Shown: one piece after another, positions 1-7,276 of the stretch
Layout of the letters: the number at the start of each line of letters is the position of its first letter
Position numbering within the stretch: position 1 is the first letter of the stretch
Assembly (NCBI GenBank): GCA_009903905.1
Contig: WYEI01000219.1
Coordinates: 1-21,806 of the forward strand
DNA from: Pyrobaculum sp.
GTDB taxonomy: Archaea > Thermoproteota > Thermoprotei > Thermoproteales > Thermoproteaceae
Direction: 5' to 3'
Length of the DNA: 21,806 bases
The notes under the pieces: generated by a model
What the model saw: only the letters and a program-made list of their open reading frames with translations
Database searches by the model: none
Told to the model about the DNA's origin: nothing
Program-made: the position numbers and the translations under genes

Positions 1-27
1 AAAGAAATAACTCCCCACCTCTTCTCC

Positions 28-84
28 TCCAGTGACGATACCCAGGGCGCCGATGGGTGCGGACGGTTTCTGGTCGCTGACCTT
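28..84 (+). ncRNA. Possible C/D box sRNA (weak candidate)
   Basis: A box order like an archaeal C/D guide RNA can be read: C-like GTGACGA (32-38), an 11-nt spacer, D'-like CCGA (50-53), a 3-nt gap, C'-like GTGCGGA (57-63), a 13-nt spacer, and a perfect D box CTGA (77-80). An A/T-rich patch at 3-10 lies about 24 nt before the C box, where a promoter would be expected. Against it: the C box has one mismatch, D' one and C' two, no terminal stem is evident, and the 3' end abuts the TATA box of the next gene. No target was identified. Chance occurrence is quite possible. Confidence 0.22.
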
Positions 85-109
85 TTAAAACCCGTTTGTC
101 CCGCCTCTC

Positions 110-622
110 ATGGAGGAGGTGATCTACCGCGGAAGGAAGTTCAGCCTGGTCAAGAGGGCCCGGTCGGTGGGCGGGAGGACCGTGTGGGGGGAGTACCTCG
201 TCCACCCAGGCGCGGTGGCGGTGCTCGCCGTGGCGGAGGGCGAGGTTTTGCTTGTGCGGCAGTTCCGGGGGGCGCTGGGCCAGTGGACGCTGGAGGTGCC
301 CGCCGGGACGCTGGAGCCTGGGGAGGACCCCGCCGAAGCGGCTATACGCGAAATGGTGGAGGAGACCGGCTTCAAGCCGCTGAGGCTGGAGCCGCTTCTC
401 GACTTCTACCCCACCCCCGGCCTCTCCAACGAACGTATAACAATCTACTTCACAGACGCCCTCCAACACGTAGGCGTCCAGGGGAGAGACCCCGGCGAGG
501 AAGATATGGAGGTGGTGAAGCTCCCGCCCAGCCGCGTCCTCTACATGATAGAGGCCGGGGAGATAAAAGACGGAAAAACAATAATAGCCATCCTCACCGC
601 ATACAGGAGGAGGCTTATATAA
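110..622 (+). CDS. Nudix hydrolase, ADP-ribose pyrophosphatase type
   Basis: A 170-residue Nudix enzyme. A complete Nudix box spans residues 66-88 (G66, E72, R80-E81, E84-E85), which binds the divalent metals that cleave a nucleoside diphosphate linked to another group. The motif YPTPG with a following SNER segment lies just after the box; a proline-glycine there is typical of the ADP-ribose pyrophosphatase (NudF-like) branch. The likely reaction is ADP-ribose to AMP plus ribose 5-phosphate in the cytoplasm. TTTTAAAA at 83-90 is centred 23-24 nt before the ATG, implying a leaderless mRNA. It appears monocistronic, and a hairpin lies just downstream. Family assignment is firm; exact substrate is inferred. 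Confidence 0.9.
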   Translation: MEEVIYRGRKFSLVKRARSVGGRTVWGEYLVHPGAVAVLAVAEGEVLLVRQFRGALGQWTLEVPAGTLEPGEDPAEAAIREMVEETGFKPLRLEPLLDFYPTPGLSNERITIYFTDALQHVGVQGRDPGEEDMEVVKLPPSRVLYMIEAGEIKDGKTIIAILTAYRRRLI

Positions 623-633
623 CACGAGGAGAG

Positions 634-680
634 AGCCCCCGGCTTAGAGTGACCGGTTGCGTCAGGTGGCCGGGGCTTTT
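634..680 (+). terminator. Hairpin followed by TTTT after the Nudix gene
   Basis: AGCCCCCGGC (634-643) pairs with GCCGGGGCT (669-677) over nine base pairs with one bulged C. The 25-nt interior contains a second short stem (TGAC with GTCA). The 3' arm runs directly into TTTT (677-680). It begins about 12 nt after the Nudix stop codon, so a terminator or mRNA 3'-end structure is the simplest reading. The stem / internal loop / stem layout also resembles a one-hairpin H/ACA-like guide, but no ACA box is visible. Confidence 0.35.
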
Positions 681-758
681 AGGCCTAGAACTCGCTTCAG
701 AGATTACGAGGGCGGACGTGGTGGTTGTGTGGTTTGCCGTAGAGAAAGGCGCGACTTG

Positions 759-765
759 TTAAATA
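759..765 (+). promoter_or_regulatory. TATA box deciding the start of the flippase-like gene
   Basis: TTAAATA is centred 24 nt before the ATG at 786. The reading frame is open upstream to an ATG at 657, but this box and the promoter spacing seen elsewhere in the window favour the downstream start. Confidence 0.6.
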
Positions 766-785
766 CGTGTGGTGGTGTGGTTGCG

Positions 786-2186
786 ATGGTTAAGTTGGGG
801 ACTAGGTCGCTTGCGGTGCTGGGCGGCGTCTACGCGCTTGTTGCTTCCGTCATCTATACCTTGGTAGTGACGAGGCGTCTGCCTGCGGAGGAGCTTGCGG
901 TGTTGACAGTTTTCAACTCAGGCTACGCCATCGCTCTGTCCATCCTTGGATACGTCACCAGCTGGTACCCACGCGTGTTGGCGAAGGAGCCGGAGCGCTT
1001 CTCTGAGCTGGCCGGCGCCGGCGTCTTAGCCTCTCTCTTGGCGTGGGTCTCCCTCGCCGTCTACATCGCTGTATACGGCAAATTCGACGCCGCAGTCCTT
1101 GCGCTGGGCTTAACGCTTCTCATCCTCTCGGCGTGGCCAGCCGGCGCCTACCTATCCGTATATCGGCAGAAGACGCTGGCTCTGCTGGGCTACGTAAGCC
1201 AGACCGCGAAGCTTGCCGGCGCGTTTATCGTCAGGCTAAACCCCACGACGTCAACCGTGTTGTTGATCAACATAGCTATGTCTCTGCCCACGGCAGTTGC
1301 GAAGCTGGCCAGGCCGAGGATCCACCTTGCGACGTTAAAACAACTCATCCGCGGAGCCCCGTACCAAACACTTTACCTTTTCTCAGCGCTTATAGGCGGC
1401 TTAGCCACATACGCGGTGTTCGTAGCCGGCGGAGACCTCCTCCTCTCCTACAGCTACGTCTTATTTCAAATCGGCAAGTCGGTCTACCCAGCTCTTTCAA
1501 TAGTGCCCCTTATGTACGGCTCGCTCCTTGCAGAAGCCAATAAGCTTCGGCGCGCCCTCCTAGACGGGGCGGTCTTACTCTACTTATACCTAGTCGCGGC
1601 GGCGGTGATGGCTAAAAGCCCGGATTGGTACGTAGCAGTTCTCCGGCCGTCGGAGCTTGGAAGCGCTCAGTTGATAGAGGCCGTTTGGCTAAACGGCGCC
1701 GCGCTCCTAGCCTCAGGAATTTTACTCCACGCAGACACCGTGCTGAAGGGCGCGGAGGAGAAGACGGTTTTCACCCTTAGAGACAAGCCGGCGAAGGCGC
1801 TTATGTTTGACATAGCGGCGGCGCCGTTCACTATAACGCTCATCTACCTCCTCGCCAAGGCCCACGGCGCGCCGGGCATGGTTATTGCATTTACGATTTC
1901 TGGCTCCTTATCAGCCGCCTACAGGATGTGGCTCCTGGGGCGGGGCTACCTGCCGCTGTTGACAAAACTCTACCTACCAGCCGCCGCGGCCCTAGCCCTA
2001 ATCTACGCCGCCCCCATACCCCTCCTCCCATATGTAAAAGGCGGGGCACTGGAGACGATATTGACGTATCTCCCCAACGCACTGTTGCTCGGCGGCTTGA
2101 CGCTTGCCCTCCTCGCGGCCTCCTCGCCGGCGGCCCGGGAGGCGCTTTCCACCTCGCTGAGGCGCCTGGGCATCCTGCGGCGGTGA
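786..2186 (+). CDS. Polytopic membrane protein, polysaccharide-flippase-like
   Basis: A 466-residue integral membrane protein with about 12 hydrophobic helices separated by short basic loops (for example KLARP and KLRRALL). Size, helix number and the N-terminal pattern (a first helix followed by TRRLPAEELAVL) resemble the MATE/MOP superfamily of lipid-linked oligosaccharide flippases (Wzx/RfbX type). A role in moving a glycolipid across the membrane, for instance for S-layer glycosylation, is therefore plausible but inferred. There is no signal peptide beyond the first helix. Start ATG 786 is chosen because TTAAATA lies 24 nt upstream; the 43 extra codons upstream are basic and soluble-looking. 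No glycosyltransferase genes flank it, so context neither supports nor denies the role. Confidence 0.6.
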   Translation: MVKLGTRSLAVLGGVYALVASVIYTLVVTRRLPAEELAVLTVFNSGYAIALSILGYVTSWYPRVLAKEPERFSELAGAGVLASLLAWVSLAVYIAVYGKFDAAVLALGLTLLILSAWPAGAYLSVYRQKTLALLGYVSQTAKLAGAFIVRLNPTTSTVLLINIAMSLPTAVAKLARPRIHLATLKQLIRGAPYQTLYLFSALIGGLATYAVFVAGGDLLLSYSYVLFQIGKSVYPALSIVPLMYGSLLAEANKLRRALLDGAVLLYLYLVAAAVMAKSPDWYVAVLRPSELGSAQLIEAVWLNGAALLASGILLHADTVLKGAEEKTVFTLRDKPAKALMFDIAAAPFTITLIYLLAKAHGAPGMVIAFTISGSLSAAYRMWLLGRGYLPLLTKLYLPAAAALALIYAAPIPLLPYVKGGALETILTYLPNALLLGGLTLALLAASSPAAREALSTSLRRLGILRR

Positions 2187-2591
2187 GCGAGACCCGGTAG
2201 CATCTGCGGCATAGGCATTGCCGCCGTCTCTCAGCGGCTTAACGGTGCACCCGTGAGAGCCGCCGGGACCAGCCACAGCGCTTTAGGTAATCAAGTGGCG
2301 GCTGTGGAGAACCAGCTTCACTGCGGCTCTTCGTCTCCTCGACGTCTCCACACGCCGCCCAGGTCTCGCCTCCTGACCTATCTGGTCGACGGCGTAGCCG
2401 TGTAGAAGGCGTGAATTGACCGCCGCCGGTCTGCCGTACCTCTCACAAGCCCTCCTCTAGAACCTCTCCGCGATCTCCGCCCAGCACAGCGCCCCCTAAG
2501 CCTCACAGACCCACACCGCCGCAGATCAAGCCAAGGCTTCGGCAGAGCCTCCACAACACCTCGACCCCCTCAGTCTTAAAATGGCAAGCTG
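2187..2591. other. Gene-free stretch of about 400 bases
   Basis: No intact gene is visible. The stretch holds a GC-rich hairpin candidate (CTCTCA 2228-2233 with TGAGAG 2254-2259, inner stem CGG 2243-2245 with CCG 2251-2253) and, on the minus strand, a decayed reading frame listed separately. The last bases hold the promoter of the SWIM gene. Confidence 0.5.
2283..2486 (-). pseudogene. Possible decayed reading frame, unrecognised
   Basis: Read on the minus strand from 2486, the frame gives protein-like sequence (CWAEIAERF, one TAG stop, then RRACERYGRPAAVNSRLLHGYAVDQIG) and runs on to a TAA at 2283-2285. The single internal stop and the amphipathic, Arg/Ala-rich character suggest a remnant rather than random sequence, but I cannot name the family and found no intact start. 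Other frames of this GC-rich DNA also stay open for stretches, so support is weak. Confidence 0.2.
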
Positions 2592-2600
2592 TTATATATA
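2592..2600 (+). promoter_or_regulatory. TATA box of the SWIM gene
   Basis: TTATATATA is centred 21 nt before the GTG at 2617. An in-frame ATG at 2581 is closed by a TAA at 2614-2616, so GTG 2617 is the first usable codon and the message is leaderless. Confidence 0.6.
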
Positions 2601-2616
2601 CGTGGAGAGTCTATAA

Positions 2617-3225
2617 GTGTCGCTCCGCCGCCCAGCGGATCCCTTCAAGTGGGCTGTGGAGTCCCTATCGAGGACCTTCCCCGGGAAATCCCGCCGCTGG
2701 ATAAAGAGGACCCTCATGAGGCTCGGCGACGTCCGTGAAGCCGGAGACGGCCTCTACGTCGTCTACGGCCGCCGCGAGTTAGGCGACTGGAGACAAATGT
2801 ATCAGGTCTGGTACTCCGAGAGGGAGGGCCGTTGGTATTGTACATGTTTTACCTCGGCCTTCGGCTTTAGGCGCCGCAGAGAGATATGCACACACGTGGC
2901 GGCCGTAATGCTGTACCGCAGGTACAGAAAGGCGCTGGAGAAACTGGAAAACAAGCGGGTCTACGTCGTGGAGGCTGAGGTGGAGTGCCCCGGCAGGCTG
3001 GAGGCCAACGGCGAGCTTTACGTAAGGCCTCTCGTGGAGAGCAGCGGCAAGACGGCTAGGCTGACGTCTTTCGCCAGCCCGAAATACCGCATAGTCGTCA
3101 TCTCGGCACACAGACGCATCGCCGTGAAGTGCTCAGGCCACGTCATCTATGAGGCGGAGGGGGAGGAGGTGCCCCTCGCCGTGGCCAAATTCCTCGTGGA
3201 GAAGCTGTATGAAGGTGAAGAATAG
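2617..3225 (+). CDS. SWIM zinc-finger protein
   Basis: A 202-residue protein with one clear SWIM motif, CxCx(13)CxH: C75, C77, C91, H93. SWIM fingers bind zinc and mediate DNA or protein contacts; in archaea and eukaryotes some SWIM proteins work with RecA/Rad51 paralogues, but no such partner is nearby here. The N-terminal 60 residues are basic (FPGKSRRWIKRTLMR) and could bind nucleic acid. The region after about residue 105 is beta-rich without a recognised domain. Start is GTG 2617, placed by the TATA box at 2592-2600. The next gene starts inside this one (17-nt overlap), so the two should be co-translated. The domain call is firm; the function is unknown. Confidence 0.8.
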   Translation: MSLRRPADPFKWAVESLSRTFPGKSRRWIKRTLMRLGDVREAGDGLYVVYGRRELGDWRQMYQVWYSEREGRWYCTCFTSAFGFRRRREICTHVAAVMLYRRYRKALEKLENKRVYVVEAEVECPGRLEANGELYVRPLVESSGKTARLTSFASPKYRIVVISAHRRIAVKCSGHVIYEAEGEEVPLAVAKFLVEKLYEGEE

Positions 3226-3619
3226 AAAAGGCCGCTTCGACCTCAAGCCCGACTCCATTGTAAACTACCGCAGACTCTACATAGACGTCTTCTCCCTGGC
3301 GGCGTCTCTAAGCCAGCCGGAGGAGCTCTTCGCCTCCGCGGCCGAGGCCGGTCTCGACGCCGTCTTTGTGGTAGACGCCTGGCACGAGTCGCATATGCCG
3401 CTGGCGAGGCGCTATCTTGAGCTTTGCCGGAGGTACGACTTGGACTGCCGCCTCTCCGAGCAGAAGCCAGCGGAGATATACGCCGTGGAGCTCTGCGATG
3501 CCGAGTGCGGCGCCAGATGCGCCGTGGTGACGAGGGACTACGACGCCGTATTGAGGGCAGAGAGATGCGCCGTGTTGATACTTAGGGGTGGCAGATTTTG
3601 GCGGGTTTCGCAGTTCTGA
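3209..3619 (+). CDS. Hypothetical protein, possible PIN-like nuclease fold
   Basis: A 136-residue soluble protein. An N-terminal hydrophobic strand ending in Asp (RLYIDVFSLA, D26), a second strand with Asp (AVFVVDAWHE, D56) and a late strand (CAVVTRDYDAVL, D110 and D112) follow the acidic-residue order seen in PIN/NYN-type nucleases. I infer a divergent PIN-like fold without certainty. It has several cysteines (C73, C80, C96, C100, C104, C120). A start further upstream (3149) is open but lies entirely within the SWIM gene; ATG 3209 gives a 17-nt overlap and a sensible N-terminus. Co-transcription with the SWIM gene suggests a shared role. It could equally be an inactive Rossmann-like protein. 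Confidence 0.6.
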   Translation: MKVKNRKGRFDLKPDSIVNYRRLYIDVFSLAASLSQPEELFASAAEAGLDAVFVVDAWHESHMPLARRYLELCRRYDLDCRLSEQKPAEIYAVELCDAECGARCAVVTRDYDAVLRAERCAVLILRGGRFWRVSQF

Positions 3620-3656
3620 ACATTGGCGTGTTTAGGCGTAGGAATTACCTTTTTAC

Positions 3657-3663
3657 TTTATAA
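3657..3663 (+). promoter_or_regulatory. TATA box deciding the DUF996-like start
   Basis: TTTATAA is centred 23 nt before the GTG at 3683. The overlapping ATG at 3681 is in another frame and is closed after six codons, so GTG 3683 is the start. Confidence 0.6.
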
Positions 3664-3682
3664 GTCGTAACTTCTTTAGCAT

Positions 3683-4291
3683 GTGGCTGATAGCGGGCTG
3701 AAGGAGGCGATTGAGGGGCTTGAAAAGCTTAAGTTCGCTATGATTCTCAACATAGTGCTAATAGTGTTCATAGTAGTGGCATTTATAGTCGCTATATTCG
3801 CCACAGTCTCTGCCCGGTCCCCTATCCCCCTTGCTGTGGCGGTTCTTCTTCTGGCGTCTTTTGCCTACCCCCTCTGGCTCGCGGCGGTGGCCTACGGCAA
3901 GTTTCACAAGGTCTTCTCCTGGAGGGATTCCTACAGGCGGGCCCAGTTGCTTTCTATGGTCATGGCTGGCCTATCTGTGATTTTGCCTGTGGTGATATTG
4001 GTATGGGTGGCGGCTGGATGGGACCCATCTCCCAACCCGTTGATGAGAGTTTTGGGTTATTTCGTCGGGCTTGCCGTCGCCGCCGTGTACGCCAAGGCGC
4101 ATATGGATCTGGCGGAGGACACCTCTACAATTTACTTCATGTATTTTGCGGTTGCAGAAATCCTCTCGGCTCTGTTCAGCTTCATCCCAGAGTTATCGCT
4201 CGTCATTGGGTTGATCGGCTTAGTGTTGTTTTTCGTCGCAGTGCGGGAGGCCCGCGAGGAGTTGCTTAACCGGATGCTCGCCGGCAAATAG
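3683..4291 (+). CDS. Membrane protein, DUF996-like
   Basis: A 202-residue membrane protein with five to six hydrophobic helices. It begins with a short amphipathic stretch (GLKEAIEGLEKLK) and ends with a cytoplasm-like basic tail after VLFFVAVREAREELL. Length, helix layout and the N-terminal LKFAMIL / C-terminal GLVLFFVAVREA pattern fit the DUF996 family of archaeal and bacterial membrane proteins of unknown function; that match is from memory. It sits 27 bases before the ABC transporter ATPase gene, which has its own TATA box just after this stop codon, so co-regulation is possible but not required. No catalytic residues are apparent. Confidence 0.6.
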   Translation: MADSGLKEAIEGLEKLKFAMILNIVLIVFIVVAFIVAIFATVSARSPIPLAVAVLLLASFAYPLWLAAVAYGKFHKVFSWRDSYRRAQLLSMVMAGLSVILPVVILVWVAAGWDPSPNPLMRVLGYFVGLAVAAVYAKAHMDLAEDTSTIYFMYFAVAEILSALFSFIPELSLVIGLIGLVLFFVAVREAREELLNRMLAGK

Positions 4292-4318
4292 CTTATATAC
4301 ATCCGATCGGTCGCTGTT

Positions 4319-5272
4319 ATGGACGCAGTGGTGGTTGAGAACCTTGTGAAGCGTTACGGCGACGTGGTGGCGCTGGACGGGGTCTCCTTCTCGGTGGCCG
4401 GCGGCGAGATTTTCGGCTTGCTGGGCCCCAACGGGGCGGGGAAGACCACCACCATCAAGATCTTGACCGGCCTAACGCGGCCGACGTCTGGCAGGGCTTT
4501 GGTGGCGGGCTTCGACGTGGTTAAGGAGACGCGGGAGGTGAAGCGGAGGATCGGGTGGATCTCCTCCGAGATAATAGTAGACGACGAGCTCACCGCCTTG
4601 GAGAACCTGGAGATCCAAGCCAGGCTCCACGGCGTGTCTAACTGGCGGGAGAGGGCTATCCAGCTTCTGAGGTACTTCGGCCTCGCCGATGCGGCGAATA
4701 GGCCCGTGGGGAAGTTCTCCACGGGTATGCGGAAGCGCCTCGAGGTGGCCATGGCCCTCCTACACGGGCCCGAGATACTTTTCATGGACGAGCCCACTGT
4801 TGGCCTAGACGTGGGGGCTCGGCTTGGGTTTTGGGAGGTGGTGAGGCAGATAAACAGAGAGTTCGGCGTCACGGTCCTCCTCACCACGCACTACATGGAG
4901 GAGGCAGAGGAGCTGTGCCGCCGGGTCGCCGTGATAAACAAGGGGAAGATCGCTGCCGTGGGGACGCCGGACGAGCTTAAGGCGAAGTACGGAGTAGACG
5001 TGATTGAGCTGGAGGTGGAGAAGCCGGTGGACGTCTCTAGGCTGACCCCCTTCGGCGAGGCGGCGGCTCAAGACGGGAAGGTGCTCGTCAAGACGCGGAA
5101 AGCCGAGGAGGTGTTGGCCGACGTGGTGAAGGCCGTCGAGGGAGTGAAAAGCGTCAGGGTTAAGAAGAGCAGTCTCGACACGGTGTTCATAAACCTAACC
5201 GGCGCGTCTATAGAAGGCGAACAGACAGACTTGAGGAAGATATATATGCGGGTCCGGTGGGCGAGGCGATGA
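4319..5272 (+). CDS. ABC-2 type transporter ATP-binding protein
   Basis: A 317-residue DrrA/CcmA-type ATPase. Walker A GPNGAGKT is at 36-43, the signature appears as FSTGMRKR (about 133-140) in place of LSGGQ, Walker B ILFMDEP is at 153-159, and the H-loop histidine is H191. The usual Q-loop glutamine is absent: the segment reads IGWISSEIIVDDELT. About 90 residues after the nucleotide-binding domain form the C-terminal extension typical of ABC-2 exporters. It hydrolyses ATP to drive the permease encoded next, with which it shares an ATGA overlap. The TATA box TTATATA (4293-4299) is centred 23 nt before the ATG. Substrate unknown (drug, lipid or polysaccharide export). Confidence 0.92.
   Translation: MDAVVVENLVKRYGDVVALDGVSFSVAGGEIFGLLGPNGAGKTTTIKILTGLTRPTSGRALVAGFDVVKETREVKRRIGWISSEIIVDDELTALENLEIQARLHGVSNWRERAIQLLRYFGLADAANRPVGKFSTGMRKRLEVAMALLHGPEILFMDEPTVGLDVGARLGFWEVVRQINREFGVTVLLTTHYMEEAEELCRRVAVINKGKIAAVGTPDELKAKYGVDVIELEVEKPVDVSRLTPFGEAAAQDGKVLVKTRKAEEVLADVVKAVEGVKSVRVKKSSLDTVFINLTGASIEGEQTDLRKIYMRVRWARR
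5240..5247 (+). promoter_or_regulatory. Possible internal TATA box before the permease
   Basis: ATATATAT lies inside the last codons of the ATPase gene and is centred about 25 nt before the permease ATG at 5269, the spacing of the promoters in this window. It may give the permease an extra leaderless transcript. Confidence 0.35.
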
Positions 5273-6039
5273 TTGCCCAGCTGTACGCCTTGTACAAGAG
5301 AGAGGTGTTGAAGCTATTCCGCAGTAGATACATGTGGCTGATGATAATTGCGCAGCCAGTCATGTGGATAATCTTCTTCGGCAACAGCCTGGCCGGCCTG
5401 CCCAGCGCCTTCCTCACCCAATTCTTCGGCGTGGGAAGCTACCTCTCATACATGTTGCCCGGCATGGTCTCGATAACTGTGATGACCACGGGGATGTTCA
5501 GCTCCATGAGCCTAGTCTTCGACAGACGGATGGGGTACCTAAGGAGGGTCCTCGCCACGCCGACGCCCAAGGCCGCCGTGTTCCTCGCCAAGGCCCTCGG
5601 CGCCGCCACCAGAGGCCTCCTCACGGTGCCCGTGATACTGGCGGTAGGCGCCCTCCTGGGCGTGCGCTACTCGGTAAACCCCGCGAGCCTCCTTCTCTGG
5701 GTCGCCGCCTTGGTCGCCGCTGGCGTGGGCTTCGCCGCACTCTTCACGGCGCTTACGGTAAACACAAGCGACTTCCACGCCCCCGGCGTCGTCAGCAACT
5801 TCATAACGATGCCGCTGATGTTCACCTCCACCGCCCTCTTCCCCCGGCAGTTCTTCCCAGAGTGGCTCAGGGCCATAAGCGCCGTCAATCCGCTGACCTA
5901 CTTGACGGAGCTCGGCAGAGACGCCGTGACCTACGGCACGCCGCCCGACGCAACGGCGTTTATCTACCTCGCCGCCTTCTCCGCCGCCGCGACGGCCGCC
6001 GCCCTAGTGCTCGTGGAGCGCCTCCTCACCGCTGACTGA
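5269..6039 (+). CDS. ABC-2 type transporter permease
   Basis: A 256-residue membrane protein with six hydrophobic helices. It has the ABC-2 membrane domain layout: an amphipathic N-terminal segment (ALYKREVLKLFRSR), a first helix, a central region with RRMGYLRRVLATP before helix 3, and the late motif with NPLTYLTELGRDAV before the last helix. That arrangement is typical of DrrB-like exporters. The ATG at 5269 overlaps the ATPase stop codon as ATGA, indicating translational coupling; a GTG four codons upstream (5257) is possible but less likely. It should dimerise and pair with two copies of the neighbouring ATPase in the cytoplasmic membrane. The transported compound cannot be read from sequence. 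Confidence 0.9.
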   Translation: MIAQLYALYKREVLKLFRSRYMWLMIIAQPVMWIIFFGNSLAGLPSAFLTQFFGVGSYLSYMLPGMVSITVMTTGMFSSMSLVFDRRMGYLRRVLATPTPKAAVFLAKALGAATRGLLTVPVILAVGALLGVRYSVNPASLLLWVAALVAAGVGFAALFTALTVNTSDFHAPGVVSNFITMPLMFTSTALFPRQFFPEWLRAISAVNPLTYLTELGRDAVTYGTPPDATAFIYLAAFSAAATAAALVLVERLLTAD

Positions 6040-6066
6040 CTTAAATCCACAGATCGCCTCCGCACC

Positions 6067-6366
6067 ATGCGGATAAAAATCTCAGAGATAAAGGAGGGGT
6101 CCATAACCCCCATACCCGGCACAGACTGCTTCGCCGTCAAGACGGGGAGCAAGATATACATCTACCGGGACCAGTGCCCCCACGCCTTCTGCCAATTCAC
6201 CACGGCGGGCCAGCTGGAGGGCGACGTCTTGGTCTGCACCTGCCACTGGGCCAAGTTCGACCTCAAAACCGGCACATCCCTAGTGCCGGAGCTCACCACG
6301 GAGCCCCTCACCCCGGCGAAATACAGGATAGAAGGCGACGAACTCATGGTAGAGGACTGCCCCTAG
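6067..6366 (+). CDS. Rieske-type [2Fe-2S] ferredoxin
   Basis: A 99-residue soluble Rieske protein. Cluster ligands are C37 and H39 in CPHAFC and C57 and H60 in CTCH. Two further cysteines, C42 and C59, sit where the stabilising disulfide of high-potential Rieske proteins lies (CxHxxC and CxCH). That pair is usually missing from low-potential Rieske ferredoxins of this size. There is no transmembrane anchor or signal peptide, so it should be a cytoplasmic electron carrier, partner unknown. CTTAAAT (6040-6046) is centred 24 nt before the ATG. It follows the ABC permease by 27 bases but with its own promoter. Confidence 0.88.
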   Translation: MRIKISEIKEGSITPIPGTDCFAVKTGSKIYIYRDQCPHAFCQFTTAGQLEGDVLVCTCHWAKFDLKTGTSLVPELTTEPLTPAKYRIEGDELMVEDCP

Positions 6367-6576
6367 ACCACCTCTCTCTCATAAAACACAGCCACTACAC
6401 AAGCCTTTCCGAGGGCGGCGGTGTTGAGCTGTCCATCCCGCCTCTATGCAGAGGTCAACCACGGCGGCAAGCCCATCTGGCAAGGGTCTTCAACCGTAGT
6501 GGGCCAACGGGGCTTGCGGCGAGTTTCCGAATCTATTGCGTCGTTTCGCGTCGCAAATGTGGCGTCTGTATTTATA

Positions 6577-6583
6577 TTTAAAT
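6577..6583 (+). promoter_or_regulatory. TATA box of the superoxide dismutase gene
   Basis: TTTAAAT is centred 24 nt before the ATG at 6604, within a longer A/T run from 6570. GGAGAGGTG (6593-6601) lies between it and the start and looks like a Shine-Dalgarno sequence, but on a leaderless message it would be mostly untranscribed. Confidence 0.55.
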
Positions 6584-6603
6584 GGTGAAAACGGAGAGGT
6601 GCC

Positions 6604-7242
6604 ATGGTAACAACAAAAAGGTATTCCCTACCACAGCTCCCATATGCCTACAACGCCTTGGAGCCCTACATCGCCGAGGAGATAATGAGGCTTCACCATC
6701 AGAAGCACCACCAGGGCTACGTCAACGGTGCCAACGCAGCCTTAGAAAAGCTTGAGAAGTTCAGAAAGGGGGAGCTCCAGCAGATTGACATAAGGGCGGT
6801 GTTGAGGGACCTCTCCTTCCACCTCAACGGCCACGTGTTGCACTCCATCTTCTGGCCCAACATGGCGCCCCCCGGCAAGGGCGGCGGCAAGCCCGGCGGA
6901 AGGACGGCAGACCTAATCAACAAGTTCTTCGGGAGCTTCGACAAGTTTAAAGAGGAGTTCTCCCAAGCCGCCAAAAACGTGGAAGGCGTCGGCTGGGCCA
7001 TCCTCATATACGAGCCGTTGGAAGAGCAGTTGCTCATCCTCCAGATTGAGAAGCACAACCTCATGCACGCCGCAGACGCCCAAGTCCTCCTGGCGCTGGA
7101 CGTGTGGGAACACGCCTACTACCTCCAGTACAAAAACGACAGAGGTAGCTACGTAGACAACTGGTGGAACGTGGTGAACTGGGACGACGTAGAGAAGCGG
7201 CTTGAAAAAGCCCTAAACGGCCACATCGCGCTCAAGATATAG
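6604..7242 (+). CDS. sod: Superoxide dismutase (Fe/Mn)
   Basis: A 212-residue Fe/Mn superoxide dismutase that converts superoxide to oxygen and hydrogen peroxide. Metal ligands align as H31 (LHHQKHH), H80 (VLHSIFW), D166 and H170 (LALDVWEHAYY). The family signature DVWEHAYY is intact. The insert PPGKGGGKPGG (about 89-99) between the two domains and the overall sequence recall the P. aerophilum enzyme, which works with either Mn or Fe; cambialistic activity is inferred from that likeness. There is no signal peptide, so it is cytoplasmic. TTTAAAT lies 24 nt upstream. About 200 bases before the promoter carry no recognisable gene. Confidence 0.96.
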   Translation: MVTTKRYSLPQLPYAYNALEPYIAEEIMRLHHQKHHQGYVNGANAALEKLEKFRKGELQQIDIRAVLRDLSFHLNGHVLHSIFWPNMAPPGKGGGKPGGRTADLINKFFGSFDKFKEEFSQAAKNVEGVGWAILIYEPLEEQLLILQIEKHNLMHAADAQVLLALDVWEHAYYLQYKNDRGSYVDNWWNVVNWDDVEKRLEKALNGHIALKI

Positions 7243-7276
7243 TTCAACAATTTTAAACCTCTCTCTAGATTTCTCT

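Noticed and set aside
1998..2276. Minus-strand frame with GGNAYAADAT, like a gamma-glutamyltranspeptidase motif
   Set aside because: The match is one short segment, the rest of the frame is antisense to the flippase-like gene, and no other family motif follows.
6367..6569. Possible gene or remnant before the superoxide dismutase gene
   Set aside because: About 200 bases with stops in all useful frames and no recognisable motif or strong repeat.
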